The notes beneath the pieces are model-generated. The model was not told the DNA's origin and did no database searches. It was given only the letters and a program-made list of their open reading frames with translations. Of a stretch of DNA of 64,000 nt, positions 1 through 9,625 are shown piece after piece. The position numbers were made by a program, and so were the translations under genes. Source of the DNA: Chitinophagaceae bacterium IBVUCB2 (GTDB taxonomy: Bacteria > Bacteroidota > Bacteroidia > Chitinophagales > Chitinophagaceae); the NCBI GenBank assembly GCA_002127295.1, contig NFUV01000001.1, forward strand, positions 1,054,001-1,118,000. Reading direction: 5' to 3'. Position 1 is the first letter of the stretch. Every line of letters starts with the position of its first letter.

Positions 1-1023
1 CCCCGTGCCATTGGAAGTAATATTGCCTGGAGCATTTGTTACCTGGCTGCCGGTAGCAGCAGAAGAAGGAGTTTCCCGAACAGCATATACTTTCCAGAAA
101 TAATTTGTTGAAGGAACTAATGCTGTTTGAGCAAACGAAGTAGCATTGGCGGCGGTGTAGGTAATAAAATTATAGGTTGCACCGCCATCATCAGAACGAT
201 AAATGGCAAACTTTGCCTCGTCGGAAGAATTATCAGTCCAGTTCAAGGTCATACCTAATGCAGTTATAGCCGTAAAATTCAATCCACTGGGGGCTACCGG
301 TCCATTTGGACCCAGGAAACTGAACATTTTTCTTGAACCATCGGCAACGGATGTAAGGTCAGTTATCGGTGCATTCAAAGTATATTGTTGAGAAGTGAGA
401 GGCCCGGTTGTTGTAAGTGTACTGGTACCGGTAACATAAGTTGCAAACTTATTATTTGTGTTATCTACTGAAAATCCAATATACTGTGCTGCGCCAGCGC
501 TGCTATTCCTGTTCATGTTCCCGTAAACTAATTCGATATTATTGGAAGTTTCATATAGCCGCACCTGGTAAGTTCCGTCGGCACTTGAACCTGGGGAAAT
601 TATTGACATGTTTTTAAATTCAATGACCAATACCCTGTTTGGCGCTAAGCCACTAATCTTGTAATGAACTTTTCCGCTTGCACCCGTACTTAAATTAGAG
701 CCCAATGCTGTAATATATTTACGAATGCTATTACCTAATGTACTCAACAAATTGGATATAGCATTTGATTCCAGTTCTACATATCCATTGGAGTTTACGC
801 TAAACTTGTTAGACCGATTCCCCATAATCCAGAATTCAAACCCGATATTGGTTACTAAGGAAGATACATCATCTGCGGAGGGGCCTATCAATTGAGTTGT
901 TCCGGCACTCATATCAGTAAGTGAAGCTGAAGATGAAGTTATGAATGGGTAATTGGCCGAGCTCTGCGCATTGGCCGTAGCAACAGATATTACCATGGTC
1001 AATAACAAAAATATTTTTTTCAT
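1..1023 (-). CDS. Secreted FN3-domain protein, partial (C-terminus beyond left edge)
   Basis: An open frame of 341 codons runs from ATG at 1023 to the window edge without a stop, so the C-terminus is missing. It begins with a clear signal peptide (MKKIFLLLTMVISVATANAQ). The next 200 or so residues form a beta-rich domain seen in Bacteroidetes surface proteins. Residues of roughly 233-325 look like a fibronectin type III domain (start APSGLNFTAITALGMTLNW, then NYFWKVYAV). Such proteins usually end in a type IX secretion sorting domain, which would lie outside the window. It follows the 766-aa secreted protein on the same strand but a terminator separates them. A 10-bp-arm palindrome lies 25-46 nt upstream of the start. 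The exact role is unknown; adhesion or a surface matrix function is inference. Confidence 0.8.
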   Translation of the reverse strand, partial: MKKIFLLLTMVISVATANAQSSANYPFITSSSASLTDMSAGTTQLIGPSADDVSSLVTNIGFEFWIMGNRSNKFSVNSNGYVELESNAISNLLSTLGNSIRKYITALGSNLSTGASGKVHYKISGLAPNRVLVIEFKNMSIISPGSSADGTYQVRLYETSNNIELVYGNMNRNSSAGAAQYIGFSVDNTNNKFATYVTGTSTLTTTGPLTSQQYTLNAPITDLTSVADGSRKMFSFLGPNGPVAPSGLNFTAITALGMTLNWTDNSSDEAKFAIYRSDDGGATYNFITYTAANATSFAQTALVPSTNYFWKVYAVRETPSSAATGSQVTNAPGNITSNGTG

Positions 1024-1047
1024 AGCTGCAGTTTATTGTCGGTAATG

Positions 1048-1069
1048 AAAAGATTAGAACTAATCTTTT
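1048..1069. promoter_or_regulatory. Perfect inverted repeat upstream of the FN3 protein
   Basis: AAAAGATTAG-AA-CTAATCTTTT has 10-bp arms with a 2-bp centre. It sits 25-46 nt before the start codon of the FN3 protein on the minus strand. It could be an operator, or form an 8-bp stem with a 6-nt loop in the leader. It is distinct from the terminator at 1091-1121. Confidence 0.4.
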
Positions 1070-1090
1070 TAATATTAATTTTTTAAAAGA

Positions 1091-1121
1091 AAGGACAGAC
1101 CGGTTTTATAGGTCTGTCCTT
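1091..1121 (-). terminator. Rho-independent terminator after the Gly-rich secreted protein
   Basis: Arms AAGGACAGACC (1091-1101) and GGTCTGTCCTT (1111-1121) pair perfectly over 11 bp around a 9-nt loop. On the minus strand the stem is followed by a T-rich run. It begins 13 bases after the stop codon of the gene ending at 1134. Confidence 0.75.
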
Positions 1122-1133
1122 TTATATCAGGGG

Positions 1134-3434
1134 TTAATCTGTAAGTTTTATCAATTTTAATTCCCTATGTTCCTTACCCTGGATAATGCGTACATAATAA
1201 ACGCCGGATCTATACATCTCACCAAATTGCATAACTGATCCTGGAATGATATTATTCCTGGTTTCTACTACTCTTCCTTGCTGATCAATTACCTGCATAA
1301 CGATCCTTTGTTTTGTATCGTTTGTTCTTACCACCAGGGTGAAATGCTTTGTGGATGGATTAGGATAAGCATTTAATTCCAATTGATTTACCTCTGTTGT
1401 TAAAGCAGTATTATTGACCGTTGTTTCCTGTGTCTCTATACTGTTGACATTATTCTGGCCGTTGTTATTATGTGGAACAACTACCTGGGTAGTGGCCGTT
1501 ACAGCAGGATTGCATCCATCATTGGTTGTAATTGTAATGGTATAAATTCTACCTGTACCATTGCCAGCTCTTTCAGCTCTTAATCGTATATGATGATTGT
1601 CAATTATTTCCCAGTCAGGACCGGTATCACCATCGCCTGTACCATTCACTGGTTCATTACTGCTCACACTAATTGTTGTATTGGGTACTGTACAATTATC
1701 ATTGATGCCATAACTCACCGTAACATTTCTCATTTTATGATTAGGAGGCCAAAGAATGTTAGGTGATGCACCCAGCCCAGTTATTTGCGGAGGTGTATCA
1801 TCATTAACAGTTATTATTTGTGTACAGTTGACAGAGTTACCGGAAGCATCTGATGCGTTATATGTTCTTGTCAATATAAACCTGTTCGCACAAGTTTGGT
1901 TACTGATAACATCGCTGACATGGGTAACGGTTACAGGGCAATTATCAGTTGCAATAACGCTTGCTATATTAACCGGGGGAATATTTGCCGCACAACTTAC
2001 GGTAATGTTTACCGGGCAAGTAATTAACGGAATAGTGTTATCTACCACAGTTACAACAGCAATACAGCTGCTGACAGCACCTTCCGGATCTGTTACTGTG
2101 AGGGTAACATTATTGAGACCAATATCTCCGCAGGTGAAATTACTTTTACTCAATGCATATGTGAGTGGTGTGCCATCAGGATCGTTACTGCCATTATCTA
2201 CATCTGCAATAACAATAGAAGCTGCACCGGTTGCAGATAAATACACTGTAGCATTTTTACAAATAGCTACCGGTGGTTGGTTTAAACTAACCTGGTATTG
2301 AACAAATCCATCATCAGGTTCAGTATCCGACCCGCCACCTGAAACGTTTCCGGTTTCCCGAATGCCGTTTAAATAGCTACCACCACCGCCACCACCAAAT
2401 AATAAACCGCCGCCACCACCACCGGAGTAACCACCACCACCACCACCTGTACCTATTGCCATGCCGCCTCCGCCGTAACCAAAACCACCATTTCGAAATT
2501 CAAAAATCAACTGCGGCAAAAATTCTCTGGTGCCACCATAACCTCCAAGTTCAGATCCTCCAGATGATCCTGCACCACCTTCACCAACTTCATACTCCTC
2601 GCTTATATTTCCTAGTCCTATATCAACAGGATTAATAAGACCCTGTCCATTAGTAAAACGGCCGCCGCCACCTGCACCAGTTGGAGTTTCACCACTGTAG
2701 CCAAAACTTGCTCCACCGCCATTACCACTTGACCCGCCAACACCATTACCATTAATAATTGCACCACCACCATCGGCTCCATTTTCACTCTCTTCGCCAG
2801 CGCCACCATCATCACCAATAGGTATAGCTGGAGCAAAGACACCCTGATAGGCGCCACCTCCTCCTCCGGCTACAGCAAGCAATGTCCAGACTGTACTTCC
2901 AGGTCTTTTGTAAAGAATAGCTGTACCACCACCGCCACCCCCATAATCCGAACCCGTTCCAGCACCTGTTAACAGACTAATATTATTAACACCGGTTACA
3001 CCTTTTTGTCCAACTATAAAACGAACTGTAGACCCAAGTGGAATTTTGCCTGTTCCGTTACCCACAAGGAAAGTACCATTCACTACGGCACCATTACCAC
3101 CGCCGGAAGAATACCGGAAAGCCTCAATAAAATCAAAAAATACAGTCTGTCCCATACGAAGAATGGCAGCACCCCCATCCCCTCCCGAAAGAGAAAACCG
3201 GATTTTAGTAATCAGTGGATTGTTTGGGATAACAAGATCCTGGAAACCTCCTGTATACGCTACACTATGCTGTTGACCATCAGCATTTATTTGCGCCGAG
3301 GATTTGAGAAATCCTGAGGTTAGAAAAAGCAAAATGAAGAAGGACAAAAGTTTTTCTCTATACAAACAACGAGTTTTTACATGGCCTTCCCTTCTCAAAG
3401 AAATTTGAGGAATAATAAGTAGTTTCTTTTTCAT
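1134..3434 (-). CDS. Secreted Gly-rich protein with HYR-like repeats and T9SS sorting domain
   Basis: I take ATG at 3434 (MKKKLLIIPQ) as the start, because the hydrophobic export signal (LLSFFILLFLTSGFLKSSAQ) follows it; the longer reading adds 21 residues with no signal. The 766-aa protein has a glycine-rich region over about residues 70-370, full of GGGGG runs. Two or three immunoglobulin-like HYR-type modules follow (DNTIPLITCPVNITVSC, DDTPPQITGLGASP). The last 80 residues are a type IX secretion sorting domain (NAYPNPSTKHFTLVV to LKLIKLTD). Known proteins of this build are exported through the outer membrane and attached to the cell surface. The ligand or role cannot be read from the sequence. 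The Gly tract comes from CCACCA-type triplets on the plus strand. Confidence 0.85.
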   Translation of the reverse strand: MKKKLLIIPQISLRREGHVKTRCLYREKLLSFFILLFLTSGFLKSSAQINADGQQHSVAYTGGFQDLVIPNNPLITKIRFSLSGGDGGAAILRMGQTVFFDFIEAFRYSSGGGNGAVVNGTFLVGNGTGKIPLGSTVRFIVGQKGVTGVNNISLLTGAGTGSDYGGGGGGTAILYKRPGSTVWTLLAVAGGGGGAYQGVFAPAIPIGDDGGAGEESENGADGGGAIINGNGVGGSSGNGGGASFGYSGETPTGAGGGGRFTNGQGLINPVDIGLGNISEEYEVGEGGAGSSGGSELGGYGGTREFLPQLIFEFRNGGFGYGGGGMAIGTGGGGGGYSGGGGGGLLFGGGGGGSYLNGIRETGNVSGGGSDTEPDDGFVQYQVSLNQPPVAICKNATVYLSATGAASIVIADVDNGSNDPDGTPLTYALSKSNFTCGDIGLNNVTLTVTDPEGAVSSCIAVVTVVDNTIPLITCPVNITVSCAANIPPVNIASVIATDNCPVTVTHVSDVISNQTCANRFILTRTYNASDASGNSVNCTQIITVNDDTPPQITGLGASPNILWPPNHKMRNVTVSYGINDNCTVPNTTISVSSNEPVNGTGDGDTGPDWEIIDNHHIRLRAERAGNGTGRIYTITITTNDGCNPAVTATTQVVVPHNNNGQNNVNSIETQETTVNNTALTTEVNQLELNAYPNPSTKHFTLVVRTNDTKQRIVMQVIDQQGRVVETRNNIIPGSVMQFGEMYRSGVYYVRIIQGKEHRELKLIKLTD

Positions 3435-3739
3435 ACCTGTTTGTTTTATTTGAAAAAAAGATTTTTTAAAAAATAACCGGGAGGTACTAATCAGCATTCA
3501 ATCCATAAATGTATTCGTCTTCCGGAAACGGTTGAATACGGCTTCACTAACGGTGGAGTTGACTGTTTTTTCGGTGTGCCTTAATAAAACTTTGGCAATT
3601 TCATTTCACCAATGATTGTTATTTCCTGATTTTCTTATTGATGGCCTAAGCATTTAAGCAAAGCCGTTATGCTACTTTTAAAATATTTTTTGCTGTTTAT
3701 AAGTATTAACTTCAATTACACTACGATGAAGCATTTTTT

Positions 3740-6700
3740 ATGCGTACATTTTTTTTCCATAAATGGTTTTTGTTTGTATCATTCATTGCTCTGGCTTTTC
3801 CTGTAACTATACACGGACAGCCACTTTTATTTGAAAATTATTCTTCTGAACAGGGCCTGTCGCAAAACAGTTGCTATGCCATCGCACAGGATGCTGAAGG
3901 TTTTATGTGGTTTGGCACACAGGATGGATTGAATCGTTACGATGGCAAAACGTTTAAATATTATCTCCCTCAAAATAGTATTGGCAACAAGCTTCCTTCT
4001 AATTATATCTCTTCTCTTTTTTTTGACAAGTCAAAAAATCTGTTATGGGTAGGAACATTGCTTGGCACATGTCTTTACGATCCTGCCAGGGATTCGTTGG
4101 TACGGGTACATGAATTATTCCCCTTTGCTACCCGATTGGAAAAAGAAGCTGTTAAAAAAATAGTATCCTTTCAAGCCAATGAATATTGGTTCATTACCTA
4201 TAGCAACGGTCTTTTACTGCTGAACACTGCCACAAAATCCATCACATCCTTTTTTGATGATGCAATCAACAATGACCAGGTAAACAGTATTGTTCAGCAT
4301 AACGGAAAAATTGTTGCTGCTTTGTTACAAAAAATATTTTATTTACTTCCGGATGCTTCCACGTATAAAATACAACCAATACTTACTGAGCACAGTTTCC
4401 CGGAAATAAAAGAGTTATTTTCTTACCGCAATTCTCTATGGATAGGAACGCAGTCAGAAGGTTGTTTTTTTGTTGATGATCTTGATGGACAAAACAGCGT
4501 TATTCATCCTTTTAAAACAAATACTGACGGTATTGGGTGTTTTATCGCTGATGCAACAGGTAAATTATGGATAGGTACAAGAGGTAATGGTATCCTTCAA
4601 TACGATCCTGATAAAGGAACCATACAAACAGCTACGCATGATCGATACGACAGCCGTTCTCCAGGAAAAAACTTTGTTTTATCCTTGTTCAAAGACCGGC
4701 AGGGAATTATTTGGTGTGGTCTAAGTGGAAGCGGTCTTGCAAAATATGACCCATTGAAATACCAGTTTAATGCGATCAGCAATGAACCGTCAAATCCAAA
4801 CTCATTACCGGATAATATGATCTTTGATATTTATAAATCTAGAGATGGCAGTTATTATGTAGGTACCCAAAATCAAGGGATCGCTGAATGGAATATTACT
4901 ACTAACCAGTTTCATACTTACTCTGCTTCTACAAAAATTGGTGTCGTCAACAATACTATTTATGACATGACAGAAGACGATAAAGACAATTTATGGATTG
5001 CCAGCTGGGGCGGATTGATGCAACTTGACCGGAAAAGAAAACATATTTCTTATAAAGAGAATAAAGAGCTCTTAACATCAAAAAAATTATACGGTATTAT
5101 TAAACTGCAAAAAGCAGACAGTTTATTTATTACAGGCGAGAACGGTCCTGCATTTTTTTCGCTTAAAGATCAACGCTGGGTTTCCTTGCCGGCAAATATA
5201 GCCTGGACATCTGCTTACAAGGGGAGGTTTATGTTTGAAGATGAAAATAACATTTTATGGATATGCACGGTAGGAGCCGGATTGGTGAAATATGACTACC
5301 AGAATTCATCCTTCGAAATTATTGAACCGGTAAAAAAATATTCTATTTATGTGAGGCACCTGATGCAGGATGGTGGATTGTTTTGGCTGGCTACTGATAA
5401 TGGAATTGTTCTCTATGATTTTAAAAAGAATGTAGTAATAAAAAATTTACTGCTTAATACAGTTGGCAATTCCAATGTATGCTATGCTGTTCAAAAAGAT
5501 AATGATGGCTATTATTGGGTTAGTACCAATACGGGTATATACAAAATTGATCCCCGTACTTATGCCGTACAAAATTACAATATGGGTAACGGCCTGTCTT
5601 TTCTGGAATACAATACATCCAGTACTTTTAAAGAAACCGATGGCACACTATTATTTGGCGGTGTTGGTGGTATTACAAAGTTTGATCCATCGGCATTAAA
5701 AGAAAATAACTTTAGCCCTTCACCGCTTATTACCGCTATTGTTGTAAATGATGCCCCCTTGCAATCAAATGTTGCTCCCTCCCGCATCACTAATCTTTCC
5801 TTTAATCATAAACAAAATTTCATTACGCTTTACTTTGCAGTAAATAATTTTTCTAATCAAAATAATAACCAGTTTAGTTACAGGTTAGAAGGACTAACCG
5901 ATAACTGGACAAATTGTGGCAATAGAAATTTTGCTACTTACACAAGTTTACCACCCGGAGATTATGTTTTTCAACTTCGCTCAGCAAACAGTGATGGAAA
6001 ATGGAGTGAGGAAATTTCCACATTAACTTTTACTATTCATCCGCCCTGGTGGCAAACCTGGTGGTTCTGGACCGCTGCCATCGCTTTGTTCGCAGGTCTT
6101 ATTACATGGTTTGTAAGAAAAAGGATACAGGTAATTAGACGGGAAGCCACTTTAAAACAGAAAATAGCTGAAACGGAGATGATGGCACTTAGAGCACAAA
6201 TGAACCCACACTTTATTTTCAACAGCCTGAATAGTATTCGTGAAATGATTTTACATAATGAAAATAAAGAAGCCTCCCATTTTCTAAGCAAGTTTGCCCA
6301 ATTGATAAGAATGACCCTCACACAATCAGGACAGTCGTTTATTTCGTTACGTAATACTATTGAATACCTGTACCGCTATGTGGAAATGGAACAGGTTCGA
6401 AATGCTTATTTCACTTGCCGGATACTGGCTGATGATGAACTGGAGCCTGATGAAACCATGCTGCCACCGATGCTTATACAGCCTTTTATTGAAAATGCTA
6501 TCTGGCATGGAACAAGCGGTAGCAACAAAAATATCAACATCACTATTGATTTTAAAAAAGAGGGAACGCAGTTAGTTTGTTATATTGAAGACAATGGAAT
6601 CGGAATTATTAGAGCACTTGAGAATAGAAAAAGAACTGGGAACGAACATCAACCTGTAGGCATTATTAATATTCAGAGTCGCATTAACCTCTTAAATGAA

Positions 6701-6814
6701 AAATACAAGCTGAAAAGTAGTGTTACAGTGGAAGATAAAACTGCTTTACCTGCCTACAACGATACAGGTACACTTGTAACTTTACGATTACCACTTGAAA
6801 TAGTAGAAAGATGA
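3740..6814 (+). CDS. Propeller-type sensor histidine kinase, LytS-like
   Basis: This 1024-aa membrane sensor has a signal peptide (1-26), then about 700 residues of two-component regulator propeller repeats (for example GFMWFGTQDGLNRYDG, GKLWIGTRGNGILQYDP, NILWICTVGAGLVKYD). A Y_Y_Y-type beta domain follows (about 680-768), then one membrane helix (about 772-796). The cytoplasmic part is a LytS/His_kinase domain with the MNPHFIFNSLN motif, predicted phospho-acceptor His824, and an ATPase domain (N-box ENAIWHG near 918, DNGIGI at 951-956). Unlike hybrid two-component systems of this phylum it has no receiver or AraC domain, so it must signal to the partner gene. Its stop overlaps the start of the response regulator by 4 bp (ATGA), which supports translational coupling. 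The ligand is unknown. Confidence 0.92.
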   Translation: MRTFFFHKWFLFVSFIALAFPVTIHGQPLLFENYSSEQGLSQNSCYAIAQDAEGFMWFGTQDGLNRYDGKTFKYYLPQNSIGNKLPSNYISSLFFDKSKNLLWVGTLLGTCLYDPARDSLVRVHELFPFATRLEKEAVKKIVSFQANEYWFITYSNGLLLLNTATKSITSFFDDAINNDQVNSIVQHNGKIVAALLQKIFYLLPDASTYKIQPILTEHSFPEIKELFSYRNSLWIGTQSEGCFFVDDLDGQNSVIHPFKTNTDGIGCFIADATGKLWIGTRGNGILQYDPDKGTIQTATHDRYDSRSPGKNFVLSLFKDRQGIIWCGLSGSGLAKYDPLKYQFNAISNEPSNPNSLPDNMIFDIYKSRDGSYYVGTQNQGIAEWNITTNQFHTYSASTKIGVVNNTIYDMTEDDKDNLWIASWGGLMQLDRKRKHISYKENKELLTSKKLYGIIKLQKADSLFITGENGPAFFSLKDQRWVSLPANIAWTSAYKGRFMFEDENNILWICTVGAGLVKYDYQNSSFEIIEPVKKYSIYVRHLMQDGGLFWLATDNGIVLYDFKKNVVIKNLLLNTVGNSNVCYAVQKDNDGYYWVSTNTGIYKIDPRTYAVQNYNMGNGLSFLEYNTSSTFKETDGTLLFGGVGGITKFDPSALKENNFSPSPLITAIVVNDAPLQSNVAPSRITNLSFNHKQNFITLYFAVNNFSNQNNNQFSYRLEGLTDNWTNCGNRNFATYTSLPPGDYVFQLRSANSDGKWSEEISTLTFTIHPPWWQTWWFWTAAIALFAGLITWFVRKRIQVIRREATLKQKIAETEMMALRAQMNPHFIFNSLNSIREMILHNENKEASHFLSKFAQLIRMTLTQSGQSFISLRNTIEYLYRYVEMEQVRNAYFTCRILADDELEPDETMLPPMLIQPFIENAIWHGTSGSNKNINITIDFKKEGTQLVCYIEDNGIGIIRALENRKRTGNEHQPVGIINIQSRINLLNEKYKLKSSVTVEDKTALPAYNDTGTLVTLRLPLEIVER

Positions 6815-7578
6815 AAAAAGTTCTAACCATACTTGTTGATGATGAACCGAGGGGATTAACATCCCTCCAATCACTTTTGCAAATGAACTGCCCGGAAGTA
6901 GAAATAGTTTCCTTATGTGGCAGCGCTGCCGAAGCCAAAGAGAAAATAGATACCCTGCAGCCCCAATTGGTTTTTTTAGATATTGCAATGCCGGGAAAAA
7001 CCGGCTTTGACCTATTGGGGGAGTTGCCAGAAATAAATTTTGAAATCATTTTTGTAACGGCCTATAACGACTACATGTTGCAGGCCTTTCATTTTAGTGC
7101 GGTCGATTATTTATTAAAGCCTGTCGACGACGAGTTGCTGATGGAAGCGGTAAAAAGGGCTGCAAAAAAAATAGAAGAAAAAACTGGCGGGCAGCATATC
7201 GAAACTTTTCTGCATAATATAGGGCACAAAAAAGGCTCGCAAAAAATGAAACTATGTATTCCATCGCTGAAAGGTTTCCAGGTCATCAATATACATGATA
7301 TAATTTATTGCGAAGCAAATGGCAACTACACTAACTTTCACTTTACCCATCATCCGGTGATATGCGCCTCTAAACCTATTCATGAATACGAAGAATTATT
7401 AGCAGACTGTAATTTTGTACGTATTCATAAATCATTTGTAGTAAACCTGGAACATGTAAAAGAATACATCCGCGGTGAGGGAGGTAGTGTAATTCTTTCC
7501 AACACCCACCAGGTAGAAGTCTCCAGGAGAAAAAAAGATATACTTATGACAAGAATGAAAGAGTATTATAAATTTTAA
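6811..7578 (+). CDS. LytTR-family response regulator
   Basis: This 255-aa regulator has an N-terminal receiver domain with acidic pocket Asp10/Asp11, phospho-acceptor Asp57 (LVFLDIAMPG), the conserved Thr (IIFVTAYND) and Lys (DYLLKPVDD). The C-terminal half is a LytTR DNA-binding domain (YCEANGNYTNFHF, RIHKSFVVNLEHV, VEVSRRKK). It is the cognate partner of the sensor kinase immediately upstream, with a 4-bp overlap. LytTR proteins bind direct repeats, so this regulator is not the obvious reader of the palindromic sites in the caspase island. Its targets are unknown. Confidence 0.93.
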   Translation: MKKVLTILVDDEPRGLTSLQSLLQMNCPEVEIVSLCGSAAEAKEKIDTLQPQLVFLDIAMPGKTGFDLLGELPEINFEIIFVTAYNDYMLQAFHFSAVDYLLKPVDDELLMEAVKRAAKKIEEKTGGQHIETFLHNIGHKKGSQKMKLCIPSLKGFQVINIHDIIYCEANGNYTNFHFTHHPVICASKPIHEYEELLADCNFVRIHKSFVVNLEHVKEYIRGEGGSVILSNTHQVEVSRRKKDILMTRMKEYYKF

Positions 7579-7666
7579 ATACTACCAAAGCATTGTTACA
7601 GTCCCAGCTAAAATGAGATAATGCGGTTTCAATACGCCTTATTGGGAGAAATCATTGACTTAAGCT

Positions 7667-8314
7667 TTAATCTGTCCTTTTATACTTATCCTTCATAAAT
7701 TCAAAATAAACAAAGCCGAAACGCTGGTACCAATCTGGCAGGCCGTATTGTGCTTCACAAGTGCCAATGCCCTGCAATGCCCGTTGTAAAGCTCCCATCA
7801 TGTCTGCATACTTTCTATCATAAGTCTGTTTGAACTTATTGAATTCGGCTACAATTCCTCCCCTTTCATTCTGCCAAGCAATACCTGTTACCGCATGAAT
7901 GCCGCTCATGTTATCACCAAATGCTAAAGCACTTTCATTGAAGTGTTTTGTATTGCTATAAATACAAGCTAACCGTCCCAATTGGCGACGTATAAAATTT
8001 AACTCTCCCACTGCTCTTTCGTAACACTCACTGCAAGCTGCATTTCCTGCACAAGTGGAGGCCATCATAGCTCCGCTACTGGCACTAAAATCAGGAGCAC
8101 AGGCACCGGGTTCAAAATTTTGTATTTCGTTCCATTCATCTCTTCGTTCTTCCAACCAGTCGAGGTAGCCCTGCAAATTTTCGTACGCCTCATTCACTGC
8201 TTCGGCCGGATCATTTTCACCGCCAAGGTCCAAATCATCATCTTGTGCCTGAATAGCAACAATAAAAAACATGGCTGATAAAATCAGTACAATTTTTTTA
8301 AATACTATACTCAT
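7667..8314 (-). CDS. Exported protein of unknown function, Cys-containing
   Basis: I do not recognise this 215-aa protein. It has a signal peptide (MSIVFKKIVLILSAMFFIVAIQAQ) followed by an acidic stretch (DDDLDLGGENDP). A helical region carries a cluster of cysteines (PGACAPDF, STCAGNAACSECYE) with one or two more downstream (LACIYSN, IGTCEAQYG). The cysteines suggest disulfides in the periplasm. Its start overlaps the stop of the upstream gene by 4 bp (ATGA), so the two form an operon and probably work together. Confidence 0.75.
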   Translation of the reverse strand: MSIVFKKIVLILSAMFFIVAIQAQDDDLDLGGENDPAEAVNEAYENLQGYLDWLEERRDEWNEIQNFEPGACAPDFSASSGAMMASTCAGNAACSECYERAVGELNFIRRQLGRLACIYSNTKHFNESALAFGDNMSGIHAVTGIAWQNERGGIVAEFNKFKQTYDRKYADMMGALQRALQGIGTCEAQYGLPDWYQRFGFVYFEFMKDKYKRTD

Positions 8315-8916
8315 GATTTTTTCTTTTTAAGTTTAACTAATAAGAAAGATATTATAAGCAATGCTGCAGCAGCAACTATAATAAGTGTCATGTTTTTTTT
8401 GAACCATCCGCCGCCACTACTTCCTGCTACTCCATCACTTCCTTTAAATACAGTGGGCAATTCTATTTTCATTTCAGCACCAGTCCAAACCATCAATACA
8501 TAATGAGCAGGTTTTTTATTGGCCACTACCATTATTCCAAAATCACCTTCTGTTTTAAAATTATTCTTATAGATGCTCTTCCCTTTAACTTCACCCTGGT
8601 GGTGAAAAATTTTCCAATTTTCTTTACATAAATGCACTTTGATATCTGCAGCAGGGTCTGAGGAATTAAGACTGAAATAGGTTGGAGAGTACATGCTTAG
8701 CCCTTTGATAAAATAATACGCCGTATCAGTATCCTGTGTAAGCTGATTCATACTGATGCGACCATTCGCCTTTTCAGCTCCTTCCTTTTTATACTCTTCA
8801 AAAATTAATTCCTTAGGAACGATTCTTTCTTCCAGATTAAAAGGTTGGGCCAGTCCATTCTGTTGGATTGCCAACAAGAACCCAAAAAGAAAGAAAAGTG
8901 GGATTTTTTTCTTCAT
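8311..8916 (-). CDS. Exported protein with C-terminal membrane anchor, unknown function
   Basis: This 201-aa protein starts with a signal peptide (MKKKIPLFFLFGFLLAIQQNGLAQ). About 140 residues of mixed beta-type sequence follow, then a Gly/Ser linker (GVAGSSGGGWFKK) and a C-terminal hydrophobic helix (LIIVAAAALLIISFLLV) ending in KLKKKKS. The basic tail predicts that the C-terminus stays in the cytoplasm and the body lies in the periplasm. I do not recognise the family. It overlaps the next gene by 4 bp and shares its operon. Confidence 0.72.
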   Translation of the reverse strand: MKKKIPLFFLFGFLLAIQQNGLAQPFNLEERIVPKELIFEEYKKEGAEKANGRISMNQLTQDTDTAYYFIKGLSMYSPTYFSLNSSDPAADIKVHLCKENWKIFHHQGEVKGKSIYKNNFKTEGDFGIMVVANKKPAHYVLMVWTGAEMKIELPTVFKGSDGVAGSSGGGWFKKNMTLIIVAAAALLIISFLLVKLKKKKS

Positions 8917-8970
8917 AGATGATTGGTTTTGGTATAGAAAAAATATTCTGTATCCGAACTTATAAAAATA

Positions 8971-9471
8971 TCAGCATCCTATATTCTCACAATCAATTCC
9001 TTTTATAGGAATTATTTCAATTCTTCTTTTATCCCGGTTAAAAATCCATGCTTTTTTTAAGACGTTCATAAATTCATTGGTAGTTGTTTTGCCCCAAACT
9101 ACTATAAAACTATTCTCAACTTTATTCTGCCTGCAAAAGCTACTGCGTATCTCCCATCCTTTTTGCACTCCGGTAACTTCAAGTACATCGCTGATGAGAT
9201 ATTTATCAGAAGCTGTATCTTCTTTTATGCTAAAAAAAACAAGGACGGTAGTTCCCTTTTGAAAAACATTTACTAAGATCATTTCCGGCTCGTCGAGCTT
9301 ATTTATTACACCGCCTTCCAGTTGCTTCCATCCTTTCAACTGCGGTAATTCCTGAGTTTCTGTATACACTTTGCCAAGCATTGCCTTTTTTGTACCAGCA
9401 TACTTACCAGCTTGTGCAAAAAGCAGTACTCCCGTAAGCTGAAAAACAATAAGAATAAACAGTTTCTTCAT
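8971..9471 (-). CDS. Small exported protein, unknown function
   Basis: This 166-aa protein has a signal peptide (MKKLFILIVFQLTGVLLFAQ). The mature part contains alternating beta-type segments (EMILVNVFQKGTTVLVFFS, NSFIVVWGK) and ends in DCENIGC with two cysteines near the C-terminus. I see no known motif. It lies 54 bp upstream of the two-gene operon of exported proteins on the same strand and may be cotranscribed with it. Confidence 0.68.
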   Translation of the reverse strand: MKKLFILIVFQLTGVLLFAQAGKYAGTKKAMLGKVYTETQELPQLKGWKQLEGGVINKLDEPEMILVNVFQKGTTVLVFFSIKEDTASDKYLISDVLEVTGVQKGWEIRSSFCRQNKVENSFIVVWGKTTTNEFMNVLKKAWIFNRDKRRIEIIPIKGIDCENIGC

Positions 9472-9625
9472 TTTATCATTTTACTAAAGTTACTTTAATT
9501 CTTGATTTCATTTAACCATTCCGTTCAATTTCATTTTTACTCACAAAAATTGTAAAGAAGTAGCTCGTATTATCCCTTTCATTACCTGAAAAATTACAAT
9601 TAATTAATTGAAATATTCTTAAGAC

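Noticed and set aside
1756-2301. 181-codon plus-strand frame opposite the Gly-rich secreted protein
   Set aside because: It is an antisense shadow of the HYR-like region; the minus-strand protein has signal peptide and sorting domain.
2380-2460. Repeated CCACCA/CCGCCA units as a CRISPR or satellite
   Set aside because: They encode the Gly tract of the secreted protein in frame and have no spacers.
6811-7578. The LytTR response regulator as reader of the caspase operators
   Set aside because: LytTR proteins bind direct repeats, whereas S1-S6 are inverted repeats of the NarL/FixJ type, and no such site lies near its own operon.
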